Part shown: positions 42,410-52,522 of the stretch, piece after piece
How positions within the stretch are numbered: position 1 is the stretch's first letter
Layout: every line of letters starts with the position of its first letter
Assembly (NCBI GenBank): GCA_022826825.1
Contig: JAJDUD010000025.1
Location: 1-61,389, forward strand
From: Acidobacteriota bacterium
Lineage (GTDB): Bacteria > Acidobacteriota > Vicinamibacteria > Marinacidobacterales > Marinacidobacteraceae
Reading direction: 5' to 3'
Length of the DNA: 61,389 nucleotides
Notes under the pieces: model-generated
Told to the model about the DNA's origin: nothing
What the model saw: the letters and a program-made list of their open reading frames with translations, nothing else
Database searches by the model: none
Position numbers and translations under genes: made by a program

Positions 42410-44272
42410 ATGTCCAACAAAACGGCGCTCGCTGAGGAGGTCGCTCCCAGCGAAATCGAGTCCGAGCCCGAGCGCATCGTCAACGACCTGGCGATCCAGG
42501 TCGCCACCGTGAACGGCTCCGGAAGCCAGTCCTCGAACCTGGTTCTTCTCAGGGCGCTCTTCCGCATGGGGATCCCGGTCGGTGGCAAGAACCTCTTTCC
42601 CTCGAACATCGCGGGACTGCCGACCTGGTTCACCATTCGTGCGAACCGGGATGGTTGGGTGGCCCGCAAGCGGAACGTGGACTACCTGGTGGCGCTCAAC
42701 CCCCAGACCGCCGTCCGGGACGTCGAATCCCTGAGCCCCGGCAGCGCCGTCGTCTACGAGGAAGGCTTGCGGCTGGAACGCCGCCGGGACGACCTGGTGT
42801 TTTATCCGGCGCCGTTCCAGGAGCTGGCTGCCGAAGTGACCCGCGAGGTGCGGCTGCGCAAGCTCCTCGCCAACATGATCTACGTCGGGTTGCTGGGAGA
42901 ACTGCTCTCGATCGAGGTGGAGGAGATTTTCGGGGCCATCGAGAGCCAGTTCCGGAGCAAGAAGGCCGCCGTCGAGTTGAACCGCCGGGCCGTGGAGATC
43001 GGGATTCGCCACGCGCGCGAAGAACTGGTCAAACGGGATCCCTTCACGCTCGAGCGGATGGACAGGAACCGCGGCAAGATCCTCATCGACGGGAACGCCG
43101 CCGCGGCGCTCGGCGCCATGTTCGGGGGAGCGAGCGTCGCGACCTGGTACCCCATCACCCCGTCCTCGAGCGTTGTCGAGCAGCTCACGGGCTTCCTCAA
43201 GCGCTACCGGAAGGGCCCGGACGGAAAGGCGACCTACGCGGTCGTCCAGGCCGAGGACGAACTCGCCGCGGTCGGCATGGCGCTGGCCGCCGGGTGGGCC
43301 GGCGCCCGGGCGATGACCGCCACTTCCGGACCGGGCATCTCGCTGATGTCCGAGTTCGTCGGGCTCGGCTACTACGCCGAAATCCCCCTGGTGATCTGGA
43401 ACATCCAGCGGGTCGGTCCCTCGACCGGCCTGCCGACGCGCACCGCCCAGGGAGACATCCTCTCCACCTACGCGCTCTCCCACGGGGACACCAAGCACGT
43501 GTGCCTGCTCCCGGCCTCGACCCGCGAGTGCTTCGAGTTCGGCTGGAGGGCGTTCGATCTGGCGGAGCGCCTTCAGACGCCGGTGTTCGTACTGTCCGAT
43601 CTCGACCTCGGCATGAACATCTGGGCTACGGAACCCTTCGAGTATCCCGATCGGCCCATGGACCGCGGCAAGGTGCTCACCCGCGAGGACCTCGAGCGGC
43701 TGGGAGGGACCTTCCAGCGCTACGCCGACGTCGACGGCGATGCGATCCCCTATCGGACACTCCCGGGGACCGAGCACCCGGGGGCGGCGTACTTCACGCG
43801 GGGCAGCGGCCACGACGAGAGCGCCGAATACACCGAGAGTGAAGAAGCCTATGTCCGGATCATGACCCGGCTCGACCGCAAGTTCGAGACGGCGCGGGAC
43901 ATGGTTCCGCCGCCCGTTGTGGATCAGGCGGAAACACCGAGCCCGCTTGGAATCATCGGCTTCGGCTCCTCCGACCCCGCGATCGAGGAAGCCCGGAACC
44001 GGCTTCGCGAGGACGCGGCGATCGAAATGGACTATCTGCGCCCGCGGGCGCTGCCCTTGAGCCCGTCCGTCCTCGACTTCATCACCTCGCACCAGCGGGT
44101 GGTGGTCCTCGACCAGAACCGGGACGGACAGATGCTCCAGTTGCTGCGGGCCGAGTACGGAGACCGGATTCCCCCGGGGGTGCTCCGGAGTCTCCGGCAC
44201 TACAGCGGACACCCGATGGACGCCCAGACCATCGTGGACTACGTTACCGAGATGGAGATCGGCGCCGCCTGA
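42410..44272 (+). CDS. korA: 2-oxoacid:ferredoxin oxidoreductase, fused gamma-alpha subunit
   Basis: 620 residues. The N-terminal 190 residues form the gamma domain (VATVNGSGSQSSNLVLLRALFRMGIPVGGKNLFPSN), followed by the alpha/pyrimidine domain (GNAAAALGAMFGGASVATWYPITPSSSVVEQL) and a C-terminal transketolase-like section. This fused form with a short beta partner is typical of KorAB-type 2-oxoglutarate:ferredoxin oxidoreductases of aerobes and facultative bacteria. The reaction converts 2-oxoglutarate, CoA and oxidised ferredoxin to succinyl-CoA and CO2. It is 13 bases upstream of korB. Confidence 0.94.
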   Translation: MSNKTALAEEVAPSEIESEPERIVNDLAIQVATVNGSGSQSSNLVLLRALFRMGIPVGGKNLFPSNIAGLPTWFTIRANRDGWVARKRNVDYLVALNPQTAVRDVESLSPGSAVVYEEGLRLERRRDDLVFYPAPFQELAAEVTREVRLRKLLANMIYVGLLGELLSIEVEEIFGAIESQFRSKKAAVELNRRAVEIGIRHAREELVKRDPFTLERMDRNRGKILIDGNAAAALGAMFGGASVATWYPITPSSSVVEQLTGFLKRYRKGPDGKATYAVVQAEDELAAVGMALAAGWAGARAMTATSGPGISLMSEFVGLGYYAEIPLVIWNIQRVGPSTGLPTRTAQGDILSTYALSHGDTKHVCLLPASTRECFEFGWRAFDLAERLQTPVFVLSDLDLGMNIWATEPFEYPDRPMDRGKVLTREDLERLGGTFQRYADVDGDAIPYRTLPGTEHPGAAYFTRGSGHDESAEYTESEEAYVRIMTRLDRKFETARDMVPPPVVDQAETPSPLGIIGFGSSDPAIEEARNRLREDAAIEMDYLRPRALPLSPSVLDFITSHQRVVVLDQNRDGQMLQLLRAEYGDRIPPGVLRSLRHYSGHPMDAQTIVDYVTEMEIGAA

Positions 44273-44285
44273 CGGAGATCCCCAC

Positions 44286-45332
44286 ATGCCAGCTCCCGAC
44301 GCCTCCTCGCGACCCCGCAAGGTCAACCGGTTGGGCCTGACGCCCTCCGACTACAAGGGAAAGCCGTCCACTCTCTGCAAGGGTTGCGGCCACGACGCGA
44401 TTTCCAGCCAGTTGATTCGCGCGTTCTTCGAGTCCGACGTGCGTCCGCACCAGGTCGCGAAGCTCTCCGGAATCGGCTGCTCCTCCAAGACGCCGGCGTA
44501 CTTCCTGAATCACAGCCACGGCTTCAACGCGGTCCACGGCCGGATGCCGTCGGTGGCGACCGGGGCGGTACTCGCCAATCGCCGGCTGGTGGCGGTCGGC
44601 GTCTCCGGCGACGGCGACACCGCCTCCATCGGGATCGGCCAGTTCGTGCACCTGGTGCGGCGCAATCTGCCGCTCATCTACATCGTGGAAAACAACGGCG
44701 TGTACGGCCTGACCAAGGGCCAGTTCTCCGCCACCGCCGACGAAAACGCCGCGCTCCGGTCCGGCGAGGTGAACCGGCTTCCCAACATCGACCTGTGCGG
44801 GATGGCCATCGAGCTTGGGGCCACCTACGTGGCGCGGTCCTTCGCCGGGGACCCGAAGCAACTGGTCGCCCTGCTGCGCGGAGCGCTCGCTCACAACGGT
44901 ATCGCCGTCATCGACATCCTCAGCCCCTGCGTCACCTTCAACAACCATGCGGGTTCGACGAAGAGCTATACCTGGGGCAAGGACAACGAGGAACCGATTC
45001 ACATCCTCGATTTCGTGCCGGCGATGGACCAGATCGAGGTCGAGTACGAGGAAGGGACCGATCAGGAGGTTCAGCTCCACGACGGATCCTGGGTCCGCCT
45101 CCGGAAACTGGAACGGGGCTACGACCCGACCGATCGACGCGCGGCCCAAGAACTCGTACTCGAGGCCAACGAGAAGAACCTGTTCCTGACCGGCCTTCTC
45201 TACCTTGACACCAGCAAGCGCACGTTCCTCGACAGTCTCGAGCTCTGCGACGAACCGCTCGCGCTGCTCTCGGAAGATCAGCTTCGTCCGCCGCCGGAAA
45301 TCCTGGACGAGGTCGTCGCTTCGTATCGGTAG
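44286..45332 (+). CDS. korB: 2-oxoacid:ferredoxin oxidoreductase, beta subunit
   Basis: 348 residues. The thiamine-diphosphate site is GDGD with the downstream NN of IVENNGVYGLTKGQ, and the Fe-S ligands are CKGCGHD, GIGCSS and the later SPCVTFNNH. It holds the single [4Fe-4S] cluster that reduces ferredoxin. With KorA it completes an alpha-gamma/beta enzyme with no delta ferredoxin subunit, so external ferredoxin is needed; the FprA-type reductase in this window could recycle it. 2-oxoglutarate is likely but not certain as substrate. Confidence 0.94.
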   Translation: MPAPDASSRPRKVNRLGLTPSDYKGKPSTLCKGCGHDAISSQLIRAFFESDVRPHQVAKLSGIGCSSKTPAYFLNHSHGFNAVHGRMPSVATGAVLANRRLVAVGVSGDGDTASIGIGQFVHLVRRNLPLIYIVENNGVYGLTKGQFSATADENAALRSGEVNRLPNIDLCGMAIELGATYVARSFAGDPKQLVALLRGALAHNGIAVIDILSPCVTFNNHAGSTKSYTWGKDNEEPIHILDFVPAMDQIEVEYEEGTDQEVQLHDGSWVRLRKLERGYDPTDRRAAQELVLEANEKNLFLTGLLYLDTSKRTFLDSLELCDEPLALLSEDQLRPPPEILDEVVASYR

Positions 45333-45475
45333 TCGCGCGGGCTTGCGCCCTGTGGACAGAGTCTCGCGGCCCCGTTCTCCCGGTGGGGCGTCCTTGCGGA
45401 CGCGCCGTGTCAGCCGGCCGCCTCCCTCAACCGGGAGGGTTGGCCGCCCCGGTGCTCGCGCCACTTGATCCTTGA
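45333..45475. repeat. Decayed MITE-like copy F
   Basis: Between the korB stop and the peptidase gene lies CCTGTGGACAGAGTCTCGCG near 45349 and GCTCGCGCCACTTGATCC near 45457, which resemble the ends of copies B and C. Internal hairpins (GCGTCC/GGACGC, CAACCGGGAGGGTTG) lie between. The central core is mostly lost. It directly follows the korB TAG. Confidence 0.45.
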
Positions 45476-45500
45476 GCCGGTAACCCGCGGGAGGTCCCGT

Positions 45501-47558
45501 ATGACCCCATTGTGTGAGTACGTTTCGCTTCGCGGTTCCACCCGTTTCCGCAACGGGTGGACCGTCCTCGCCCTGCTGGCGCTGGTTGCGGCGCCGGCCC
45601 TCGCCCAGCGCAGCTTCACGATTCAGGACGCACTCGGGATCGCGTCGGTCTACGATCCGCAGCTCTCGCCGGACGGCGAACTCGTCGTCTACGTGGTGTC
45701 CCGGATCGATCTCGACGGGAACAAGTCCGAGAGCCGGATCCACGGTGTCCCGTTCGCGGGGGGCGATCCGGCGCCGTTGACCAGGGAGGGGCGCTCGGCG
45801 TCCCATCCCCGTTTCAGTCCGGACGGGTCGGAGCTCGCGTTCCTGAGTTCCGGGGAAGGGGACAAGACCCAGATCTGGCTGCTTCCCCTCGCGGGCGGCG
45901 AGGCGAGGGTCCTGTCCCGCCTGCCGGCGGGGGTGTCTTCCTTCTCGTGGGCGCCGGACGGAAGCGCCCTGGCGGTGGTTTCCATGGACCCGGATCCCCA
46001 TGAGCCGAAGGACGGCCAGGAGCCGGAACCGCGTCCGCTGGTGATCGACCGCCGGCAGTTCAAGCGGGACGGCCAGGGATATCTCGAGAACCGCCGCCGG
46101 CACATCTATCTCGTGGACGTGTCCGATGGCTCGCACGAGCAGAAGACCTTCGGTCCCTATGACGATGGTTCCCCGGTGTTCTCGCCCGACGGCTCGGAAC
46201 TCGTCTTCGTGAGCGTTCGGCCGGAGAAAGGCGATCCCGACGCTACCGACAACTCGGATCTCTTTCTCATTCCGCGCACCGCCGGCGAGACCAGCGAGCC
46301 GGTACGGCTCACGAGCAACCTGGGGCCGGATCGCTCACCGGTCTTCAGCCCGGACGGCGACTGGGTGCTCCACACCGGAAACCGCAAGCCGGAGCTGATC
46401 TGGTACGCCACCGAGCACCTGTACGCGCTCAACCGGACGACCGATGAGATCGTCCAGGTGGCGGCCGGACTCGACCGGAACCTCTCGAATCCCCGCTTCG
46501 GCGCTGGCGGCGCCGTGTTCGCCCTGCTCGAGGATTCGGGGAACCAGCATCTCGCCTCCCTCTCCCTTTCCGCGGATGCCGCTCCCGACCGGGTGATCGC
46601 GGGCGAGCGGGTCGTTCGGGACATCGAGGCGGTGGGAGACCGGGTCGTGGGGGTTGCCGCCACCGTGGACCGGCCGCCCGAGGTGATCGCCTGGAGCCGG
46701 GGCAGCGAGCCGAGGCGACTGACCCGCGAGAACGAGGCGCTGTTCGCCGCAGTGAACCTCGGTGCGGTGGAGCGGATCACCTTCCCGAGTTCCGATGGAA
46801 CCGAGATCCAGGGCTTCGTCACCAAGCCGCCGGGATTCGAGGAGGGACGGCGCTATCCGACGATCCTCTGGATCCACGGCGGACCGGTTGCGCAGTACTC
46901 CACCTCCTTCCAGTCCACCTGGCAACTCTTCGCGGCGAACGGGTATCTCGTGGTGGCCGCGAACCCCCGCGGCTCGTCGGGCCGGGGAGAAGCGTTCTCC
47001 CACGCCATCTGGGCCGACTGGGGGAACCTGGACTACGAGGACGTGAACGCCGCGGTGGACCACGTCATCGAACGCGGTTGGGCTGATCCCGAGCGCCTCG
47101 GGGTTGGTGGATGGAGCTATGGCGGGATCCTCACGAACTACGTGATCACCAAGACCACCCGGTTCCACGCCGCGGTCAGCGGATCCAGCGAGACCGAGTA
47201 CCGGGCCGCCTACGGGAACGACCACTACCAGCTCGAGTGGGAGCTGGAGCTGGGGCTCCCCTGGGAGAATCCCGAGCTCTACAACCGGTTGTCCCCGATC
47301 TCGCGGGTACACCACGTTACGACGCCCACTCTCGTCCTCTGTGGGGAGAAGGACTGGAACGTCCCGCTCAGCCAGTCGGAGAACCTCTACCAGAGCCTGC
47401 GCCGGCTCGGGGTGCCCACCCAACTCATCATCTACCCCGGACAGAGCCACGGGATCCGCCTCCCCTCCTTCCAGAAGGACCGTTACGAGCGCTACCTGGC
47501 GTGGTTCAACCGGTTCCTGAAGTCCGCGGACGCTGCCACCGACGAGAGTTCCCGGTAG
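45501..47558 (+). CDS. Exported S9-family prolyl oligopeptidase-like peptidase
   Basis: 685 residues with a signal peptide (GWTVLALLALVAAPALAQ). An N-terminal beta-propeller with repeated FSPDGSEL/WAPDGSAL strands spans about residues 60-400, followed by an alpha/beta-hydrolase domain. The catalytic triad is Ser539 (GGWSYGG), Asp618 (GEKDWN) and His650 (GQSHGI). It trims dipeptides or oligopeptides in the periplasm. ATG 45501 follows a GGGAGG ribosome site. It is convergent with the TonB-receptor genes, so peptide use from the medium is a reasonable but unproven link. Confidence 0.93.
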   Translation: MTPLCEYVSLRGSTRFRNGWTVLALLALVAAPALAQRSFTIQDALGIASVYDPQLSPDGELVVYVVSRIDLDGNKSESRIHGVPFAGGDPAPLTREGRSASHPRFSPDGSELAFLSSGEGDKTQIWLLPLAGGEARVLSRLPAGVSSFSWAPDGSALAVVSMDPDPHEPKDGQEPEPRPLVIDRRQFKRDGQGYLENRRRHIYLVDVSDGSHEQKTFGPYDDGSPVFSPDGSELVFVSVRPEKGDPDATDNSDLFLIPRTAGETSEPVRLTSNLGPDRSPVFSPDGDWVLHTGNRKPELIWYATEHLYALNRTTDEIVQVAAGLDRNLSNPRFGAGGAVFALLEDSGNQHLASLSLSADAAPDRVIAGERVVRDIEAVGDRVVGVAATVDRPPEVIAWSRGSEPRRLTRENEALFAAVNLGAVERITFPSSDGTEIQGFVTKPPGFEEGRRYPTILWIHGGPVAQYSTSFQSTWQLFAANGYLVVAANPRGSSGRGEAFSHAIWADWGNLDYEDVNAAVDHVIERGWADPERLGVGGWSYGGILTNYVITKTTRFHAAVSGSSETEYRAAYGNDHYQLEWELELGLPWENPELYNRLSPISRVHHVTTPTLVLCGEKDWNVPLSQSENLYQSLRRLGVPTQLIIYPGQSHGIRLPSFQKDRYERYLAWFNRFLKSADAATDESSR

Positions 47559-47564
47559 GGAACC

Positions 47565-47590
47565 GGCGGCGGCCGTGGCCGGCCGCCGCC
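47565..47590. terminator. Bidirectional hairpin between convergent genes
   Basis: A perfect 10-base stem, GGCGGCGGCC/GGCCGCCGCC, with a 6-base loop, lies in the 51-base gap between the converging peptidase and TonB-receptor genes. A second short hairpin (GGACGCG/CGCGTCC) follows at 47592-47606. No T-run is present on either strand. Confidence 0.55.
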
Positions 47591-47609
47591 TGGACGCGCC
47601 GCGTCCGGA

Positions 47610-49949
47610 TCAGAAGCGGTAGCGCAACCCGCCGATGATCTGCCGCCGCAGCACGTCGCCGAAGACGTGGTTCTGGATCTCCTGATTCAGGAGGTTGATC
47701 ACCCGGACCGAGGGCTGGACCCGGCCCTCCATCAGGTTGACCGCCAGCGTGGCGTTCACCAGCGTGAAGGCCTCGGTCCAGCCGTGGTACTCCGCGGTGA
47801 GGACGTCGGTCCAGTAGGCGCGATCCGTGTAGTTGAGCGACAGTCCGAGATCAACGGCGCCGATCTCCGCGTCGATGCCGGCATTGATGCGATGCGCCGC
47901 CGGAATGCTGATCTCGTCGGCGTCTTCCTCGCCGAACCCTTCCACCACCGGTTCGGCCTGCCACGAGTAGTTGAGAAAGCCGCCGACGTTGCCGCGGCGT
48001 CCGGTGAGCCCGAGCTCGATCCCCGAGTTCCGCGCCGACGTCCGGTTGATGTAGGTGAGCGAGGAAGGGAGCTGGGCGCCCGCGAGAGTACCCAGGGCGT
48101 CGATCAGGTAGCCGGGATTCGTGGCGATGGCGGCGATCGACGGCGGAAGCGTGCCGGGAGGGAGGACGGCGCCCAGCCGTCCGATGAAGTCCGCGACCTC
48201 GGCGAACGCTTCGTTCCACCCGGGAGGGGGGTTCGCGCCGGCCCAGAAGGTGTCGTCGGTGAAGTCGATGCTGTCCCGCATGTCGTTGACGTAGACCGCC
48301 GCGCTTGCGCCCATCCAGTCGTTGAGCGCTCCCGACCAGCCCACCTCGTATGCGGTCAGGGATTCCTGCACCAGTGACTGATTGCCCACCACGGCGATGG
48401 GAATCGTGTAGGTGACCGGGGCCGGGAGCGCGGAATCCGGAATGCTCAGGGCGCCGAAGAAGCCCCGGAAGACGGGACGGAGATCGAAGACCGCCGGCTG
48501 GCCGATCAGCGTGTCAAGGAAGGAATTGGTGAGCGACGGGGCGCGGAACGCCCGGTTGTAGGACACCCGGAAGGCTTGTGTGGGAGTCGGCTTGAAGATG
48601 AGGGTCGTGCGCGGAGACAGCACGATCTTGTCCAGCACGCTCATCCGGTCCGCGCGGGTTCCCACGATCCAGCGCCAACGGTCGCTCAGGAAGATCTCGT
48701 CGTTGACGTAGGCCCCCATCTCGCTGCGGCCGTCACCCTCGGGGGCCAGGGTGAAGTCCAGGGTGAGGTAGCGGGCGCTGGCGCCGTAGCTGAACAGGTG
48801 CCGTCCGCCCAGGAACCTGGTGTCCTTCATGCTGATGTCGTAGGCGGTCGAGTTCATGTTGCCCTCGAGGAACTGGCCCGTGGGGGTCTGGGACAGGATC
48901 GAGCTGAACGGGACCGCGGTGCGGTTTGCGAAGGCGCCGATTTCCATCGAGCCCCGGAGGTACTGGACGCGGCCGTACGACATGGCGCTTCCCGGCTTGA
49001 CGTGGAAGGGACCGATCCCGGAGTGGAGGATCCCCTGGCTTCCGCCGTAGCCGCCGGAGAACCGGAAGCCGCTTTCGCCGTCCGGGGCGTCCCAGTCCGC
49101 GCGGATGTCCACCTTCGGCATCCGGGCATCCACCCCCTGGACGGGGGGATACAGCGTGCCGGTACCGTTCGGGATTTCACCGAAAGGACGGGGGAGGGCG
49201 TCCTGGCGGGTGAAGCTGAGGGTCGCGCGGTAGGCGAAGCGGTCGTTGACGGCCTGCGCGTGGGTGAGCGAGCCCATGAACTGGCTGCCCGTGTCCATCG
49301 GGTTGCCGGCGACGTTGCGATCGAAGGCGCCGAACCGGAGGTCCAGCGTGGTTCCCTGGTTGTCGCGCGGCACCTTGGTGATCAGGTTCACCACGCCGCT
49401 CATGGCGTTCGCGCCCCAGACGGCCGAAGCCGGACCGTTGACCACCTCGACCCGCTCCAGGTCGTCGAGCCCCACCGAGATGAAGTCCCAACTGGTGAAG
49501 CCGAAGAAGTCCTGATAGACGGAACGGCCATCCACCAGGACGAGCTGCGCGGTGGCGAGCGCCCCGGAAGAGCCGCGGCTCGTGACGCTGTAGTTGGTGT
49601 TGGAGAGCTGGGTGACGTTGACGCCCGGAGCCTGGCGCAGCAGGTCGCCGAAGTTGCTGGCTGGCGTGGTCTCGATCACCTCCGTGGGGATCACGGCGAT
49701 CGCGGCCGGGGCGTTCACGATCTCCTGCTCCACCCGGGAGGCCGACACCACGACCTGGTCGGTGAAGCGCGGAATGATGTCGGCCGGATCGGCCGTCGCC
49801 TCCTCGCGCTCTTCCTGTTCCCCGGTTTCCTGGTTCGGCTCCTCTGCCTGCTGAACGGCGGCGCCCGCGGTGTCGAAGTGGGCTGCCAGGAAGACGAGGG
49901 AAGCCGCCAGGGACAGCAAGTGGTTGCGGGGGATGCCGCTGACGTTCAT
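47610..49949 (-). CDS. TonB-dependent outer-membrane receptor 1
   Basis: 779 residues: signal peptide (LLSLAASLVFLAAHFDTAGA), a Glu/Gln-rich spacer, plug domain (VVVSASRVEQEIVNAPAAIAVIPTEVIE, LLRQAPGVNV, GLDDLERVEVVNGPASAVWGANAMSGVVNLITK) and a 22-strand barrel ending in LRYRF. The start has AGGAGG 8 bases upstream. It is the downstream member of a tandem pair: its length equals that of the upstream gene and the sequences are close throughout. The ligand is not predictable; siderophore, cobalamin and glycan or peptide uptake are all possible. Confidence 0.93.
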   Translation of the reverse strand: MNVSGIPRNHLLSLAASLVFLAAHFDTAGAAVQQAEEPNQETGEQEEREEATADPADIIPRFTDQVVVSASRVEQEIVNAPAAIAVIPTEVIETTPASNFGDLLRQAPGVNVTQLSNTNYSVTSRGSSGALATAQLVLVDGRSVYQDFFGFTSWDFISVGLDDLERVEVVNGPASAVWGANAMSGVVNLITKVPRDNQGTTLDLRFGAFDRNVAGNPMDTGSQFMGSLTHAQAVNDRFAYRATLSFTRQDALPRPFGEIPNGTGTLYPPVQGVDARMPKVDIRADWDAPDGESGFRFSGGYGGSQGILHSGIGPFHVKPGSAMSYGRVQYLRGSMEIGAFANRTAVPFSSILSQTPTGQFLEGNMNSTAYDISMKDTRFLGGRHLFSYGASARYLTLDFTLAPEGDGRSEMGAYVNDEIFLSDRWRWIVGTRADRMSVLDKIVLSPRTTLIFKPTPTQAFRVSYNRAFRAPSLTNSFLDTLIGQPAVFDLRPVFRGFFGALSIPDSALPAPVTYTIPIAVVGNQSLVQESLTAYEVGWSGALNDWMGASAAVYVNDMRDSIDFTDDTFWAGANPPPGWNEAFAEVADFIGRLGAVLPPGTLPPSIAAIATNPGYLIDALGTLAGAQLPSSLTYINRTSARNSGIELGLTGRRGNVGGFLNYSWQAEPVVEGFGEEDADEISIPAAHRINAGIDAEIGAVDLGLSLNYTDRAYWTDVLTAEYHGWTEAFTLVNATLAVNLMEGRVQPSVRVINLLNQEIQNHVFGDVLRRQIIGGLRYRF

Positions 49950-49971
49950 CGAGTAGGCCTCCTTGCCCGGA

Positions 49972-52311
49972 TCAGAAACGGTACCGCAATCCTCCGATAA
50001 CCTGGCGCCGTAACACGTCCCCGAAGATGTGGTTCTGGATTTCCTGGTTGAGGAGGTTGATCATCCGGACCGACGGTTGAAAACGGCCCTCCATCAGGTT
50101 GACCGCCAGGGTGGCGTTGACCATGGTGAAGGCTTCGGTCCAGCCGTGATACTCCGCCGTGAGCACGTCGGTCCAGTAGGCCCGATCCGTGTAGTTCAGC
50201 GACAGCCCCAGGTCCACGGCGCCGAACCCGGCGTCGATGCCGGCGTTGATGCGGAGCGCCGCCGGGATGCTGATTTCATCGGCGTCCTCTTCCCCGAACC
50301 CCTCGACGACGGGCTCCATCTGCCACGAGGTGTTGACAAACCCCCCGATGTCGCCGCGGCGGCCGGTGAGGCCGACTTCAATTCCGGAGTTCCGGACCGA
50401 GACCCGGTTGACGTAGCTGAACGCCGCCGGGAGCTGGACTCCCGCGAGCCCGCCCAGAGCGTCGATCAGATAACCGGGATTTGCGGCGATGGCCCCGATC
50501 TCCGGCGGCAGGGTGCCGGGAGGCAGCACTCCGGCCAGCCGTCCGATGAAGTCCCCAACCTCCGCGAACGCTTCGTTCCATCCGGGAGGCGGGTTCGCTC
50601 CGGACCAGAAGGCGGTATCGGTAAAGTCGATGCTGTCCCGCATGTCGTTCAGATAGACGGCCGCGCTCGCGCCGAGCCAATCGTTGAGCGCCCCGGACCA
50701 GCCGACTTCATAGGCGGTGAGGGTTTCCTGCAAGAGCGCGGGGTTTCCCACGACTCCGATGGGGATCGTGTAGTGGACCGGGGCCGGCAGCGCGGAATCC
50801 GGGATGCTCAGCGCGCCGAAGAAGCCCCGGAACACGGGACGCAGATCGAAGACAGCCGGCTCGCCGATCGTCGTGTCCAGGAACGTGTCGCTGAGCGACG
50901 GGGCGCGGAACGCGCGGTTATAGGAAACGCGGAAGGACTGGGTGGGGGTCGGCTTGAAAATAAGGGTGGTTCGCGGAGACAGCACCATCTTGTCGAAGAT
51001 GCTGATTCGGTCGGCTCGGGTTCCCACAATCCAGCGCCAGCGGTCACTGAGGAAGATCTCGTCGTTGATGTAAAGGCCCTGTTCGCTCCGTCCGTCACCG
51101 GCCGGGGCGAGGGTGAAATCGAGGGTCACGAAGCGGGCGCTGGCGCCGTAGCTGAAGAGGTGGCGTCCGCCGAGGAACTTCGTGTCCCTGAAACTGATGT
51201 CGTAGGTGCTGGTCTTGATCTCGCCGTCGAGAAACTCGCCGGTGGGGACGCGCGAAAGCAGCGAGTCGAAGCTCGCGGCGGTCCGGTTCAGGAAGGCCCC
51301 GATCTCCATGGAGCCGCGGACGTACTGGACCCGGCCATACGACATGCTCGCCCCCGGCTGGACATTGAACGGTCCGATCCCGGAGTGAAGAATCCCCTGG
51401 CTGCCCGCGTATCCACCGGAGAATCTGAATCCGCTCTGGCCGTCGGGTGCATCCCAGTCGGCTCGCAGATCCACCTTCGGCATCTGGGCCGTCACTCCCT
51501 GCAGCGGAGGATAGAGAGTGCCCGTGTCATTCGGGATCTCGCCGAACGGCCGCGGAAGCGGATCGTGCTGGGTGAAGCTGACGGTCGCCCGGTAGGCGAA
51601 GCGGTCGTTTACCGCCTGTGCGTGGGTCAGGGAGCCCATGAACTGGTTGCCCGCGTCCATCGGGTTGTCGGTGACGTTTCGATCGAACGAACCGAACCGG
51701 AGGTTCAGCGTCGTTCCCAGGGCATCGCGCGGCGCCTTGGTGATCAGGTTGACGACCCCACTCATGGCGTTCGCTCCCCAGATCGCCGAAGCCGGTCCGT
51801 TCACCACCTCGATCCGCTCGAGGTCGTCCAACCCCACGGAGAGAAAGTCCCAGCTGGTGAAGCCGAAGAAGTCCTGATACACCGAACGCCCGTCCATCAG
51901 GACCAGTTGCGAAGTGGCCAGGGCGCTTGAGGAGCCGCGGCTCGTGACGCTGTAGTGCGTGCTTGAGAGCTGGGTGACGTTGACCCCCGGAGCCTGGCGC
52001 AGCAGATCCCCGAAGTTGCTGGCGGCCTGCGTCTCGATGACTTCGGTCGGTATCACCGCGATGGCGGCCGGCGCGTTCACGATCTCCTGCTCGACCCGGG
52101 AAGCGGACACCACGACCTGGTCCGTGAAGCGCGGGATGATGTCGGCGGAATCGGGTGTTCCTTCCGCTTCTTCCTGCTGTTCTTCGGTTTCCTGTCCTTC
52201 CTGTTCCTGGGTTGCGCCTTTCGCCGGCGCCGAAACCGTGGTGAAGAAGAGAAAGGTGAGAACGGCCACCGGCATCGCCCGGTACCGAGTGACGAGGCGG
52301 TTCTGGTTCAC
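49972..52311 (-). CDS. TonB-dependent outer-membrane receptor 2 (tandem paralogue)
   Basis: 779 residues, same domain order as receptor 1, beginning at GTG 52311 with GGAGG about 8 bases upstream. The plug and the last 110 residues are nearly the same as in receptor 1, while external loops and the N-terminal spacer differ more. The gap to receptor 1 is 22 bases, so both are in one transcript. The likely promoter is TACAAT at 52385-52390. The pair may bind related ligands or permit loop variation. Confidence 0.93.
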   Translation of the reverse strand: MNQNRLVTRYRAMPVAVLTFLFFTTVSAPAKGATQEQEGQETEEQQEEAEGTPDSADIIPRFTDQVVVSASRVEQEIVNAPAAIAVIPTEVIETQAASNFGDLLRQAPGVNVTQLSSTHYSVTSRGSSSALATSQLVLMDGRSVYQDFFGFTSWDFLSVGLDDLERIEVVNGPASAIWGANAMSGVVNLITKAPRDALGTTLNLRFGSFDRNVTDNPMDAGNQFMGSLTHAQAVNDRFAYRATVSFTQHDPLPRPFGEIPNDTGTLYPPLQGVTAQMPKVDLRADWDAPDGQSGFRFSGGYAGSQGILHSGIGPFNVQPGASMSYGRVQYVRGSMEIGAFLNRTAASFDSLLSRVPTGEFLDGEIKTSTYDISFRDTKFLGGRHLFSYGASARFVTLDFTLAPAGDGRSEQGLYINDEIFLSDRWRWIVGTRADRISIFDKMVLSPRTTLIFKPTPTQSFRVSYNRAFRAPSLSDTFLDTTIGEPAVFDLRPVFRGFFGALSIPDSALPAPVHYTIPIGVVGNPALLQETLTAYEVGWSGALNDWLGASAAVYLNDMRDSIDFTDTAFWSGANPPPGWNEAFAEVGDFIGRLAGVLPPGTLPPEIGAIAANPGYLIDALGGLAGVQLPAAFSYVNRVSVRNSGIEVGLTGRRGDIGGFVNTSWQMEPVVEGFGEEDADEISIPAALRINAGIDAGFGAVDLGLSLNYTDRAYWTDVLTAEYHGWTEAFTMVNATLAVNLMEGRFQPSVRMINLLNQEIQNHIFGDVLRRQVIGGLRYRF

Positions 52312-52384
52312 GAAGGGCCTCCTTCCGATGCCGGCCCCTTCCACGTCCCTGCCGGGACATGCGTGGCTGCGGCCGCGCGGATCC

Positions 52385-52390
52385 ATTGTA
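52385..52390 (-). promoter_or_regulatory. -10 box for the receptor pair
   Basis: TACAAT on the minus strand, about 73 bases upstream of GTG 52311. No clear -35 box was seen. Confidence 0.4.
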
Positions 52391-52522
52391 AGAGGGAGTA
52401 CGCCCGAGGGCCACCGGACGAGTCTCCCTGCAAGAGCACCGGTCTGCCCATCCCGGCGGCTATCCTAAACCCTTGGACCGCCCGGTCGGCGCAAGGCCCT
52501 CCCGTGGCGTCTTCCTTGCCCC

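Noticed and set aside
41294..44326. 1010-codon open frame antisense to ku and korA
   Set aside because: No domain is recognisable, and it covers two well-supported genes on both strands.
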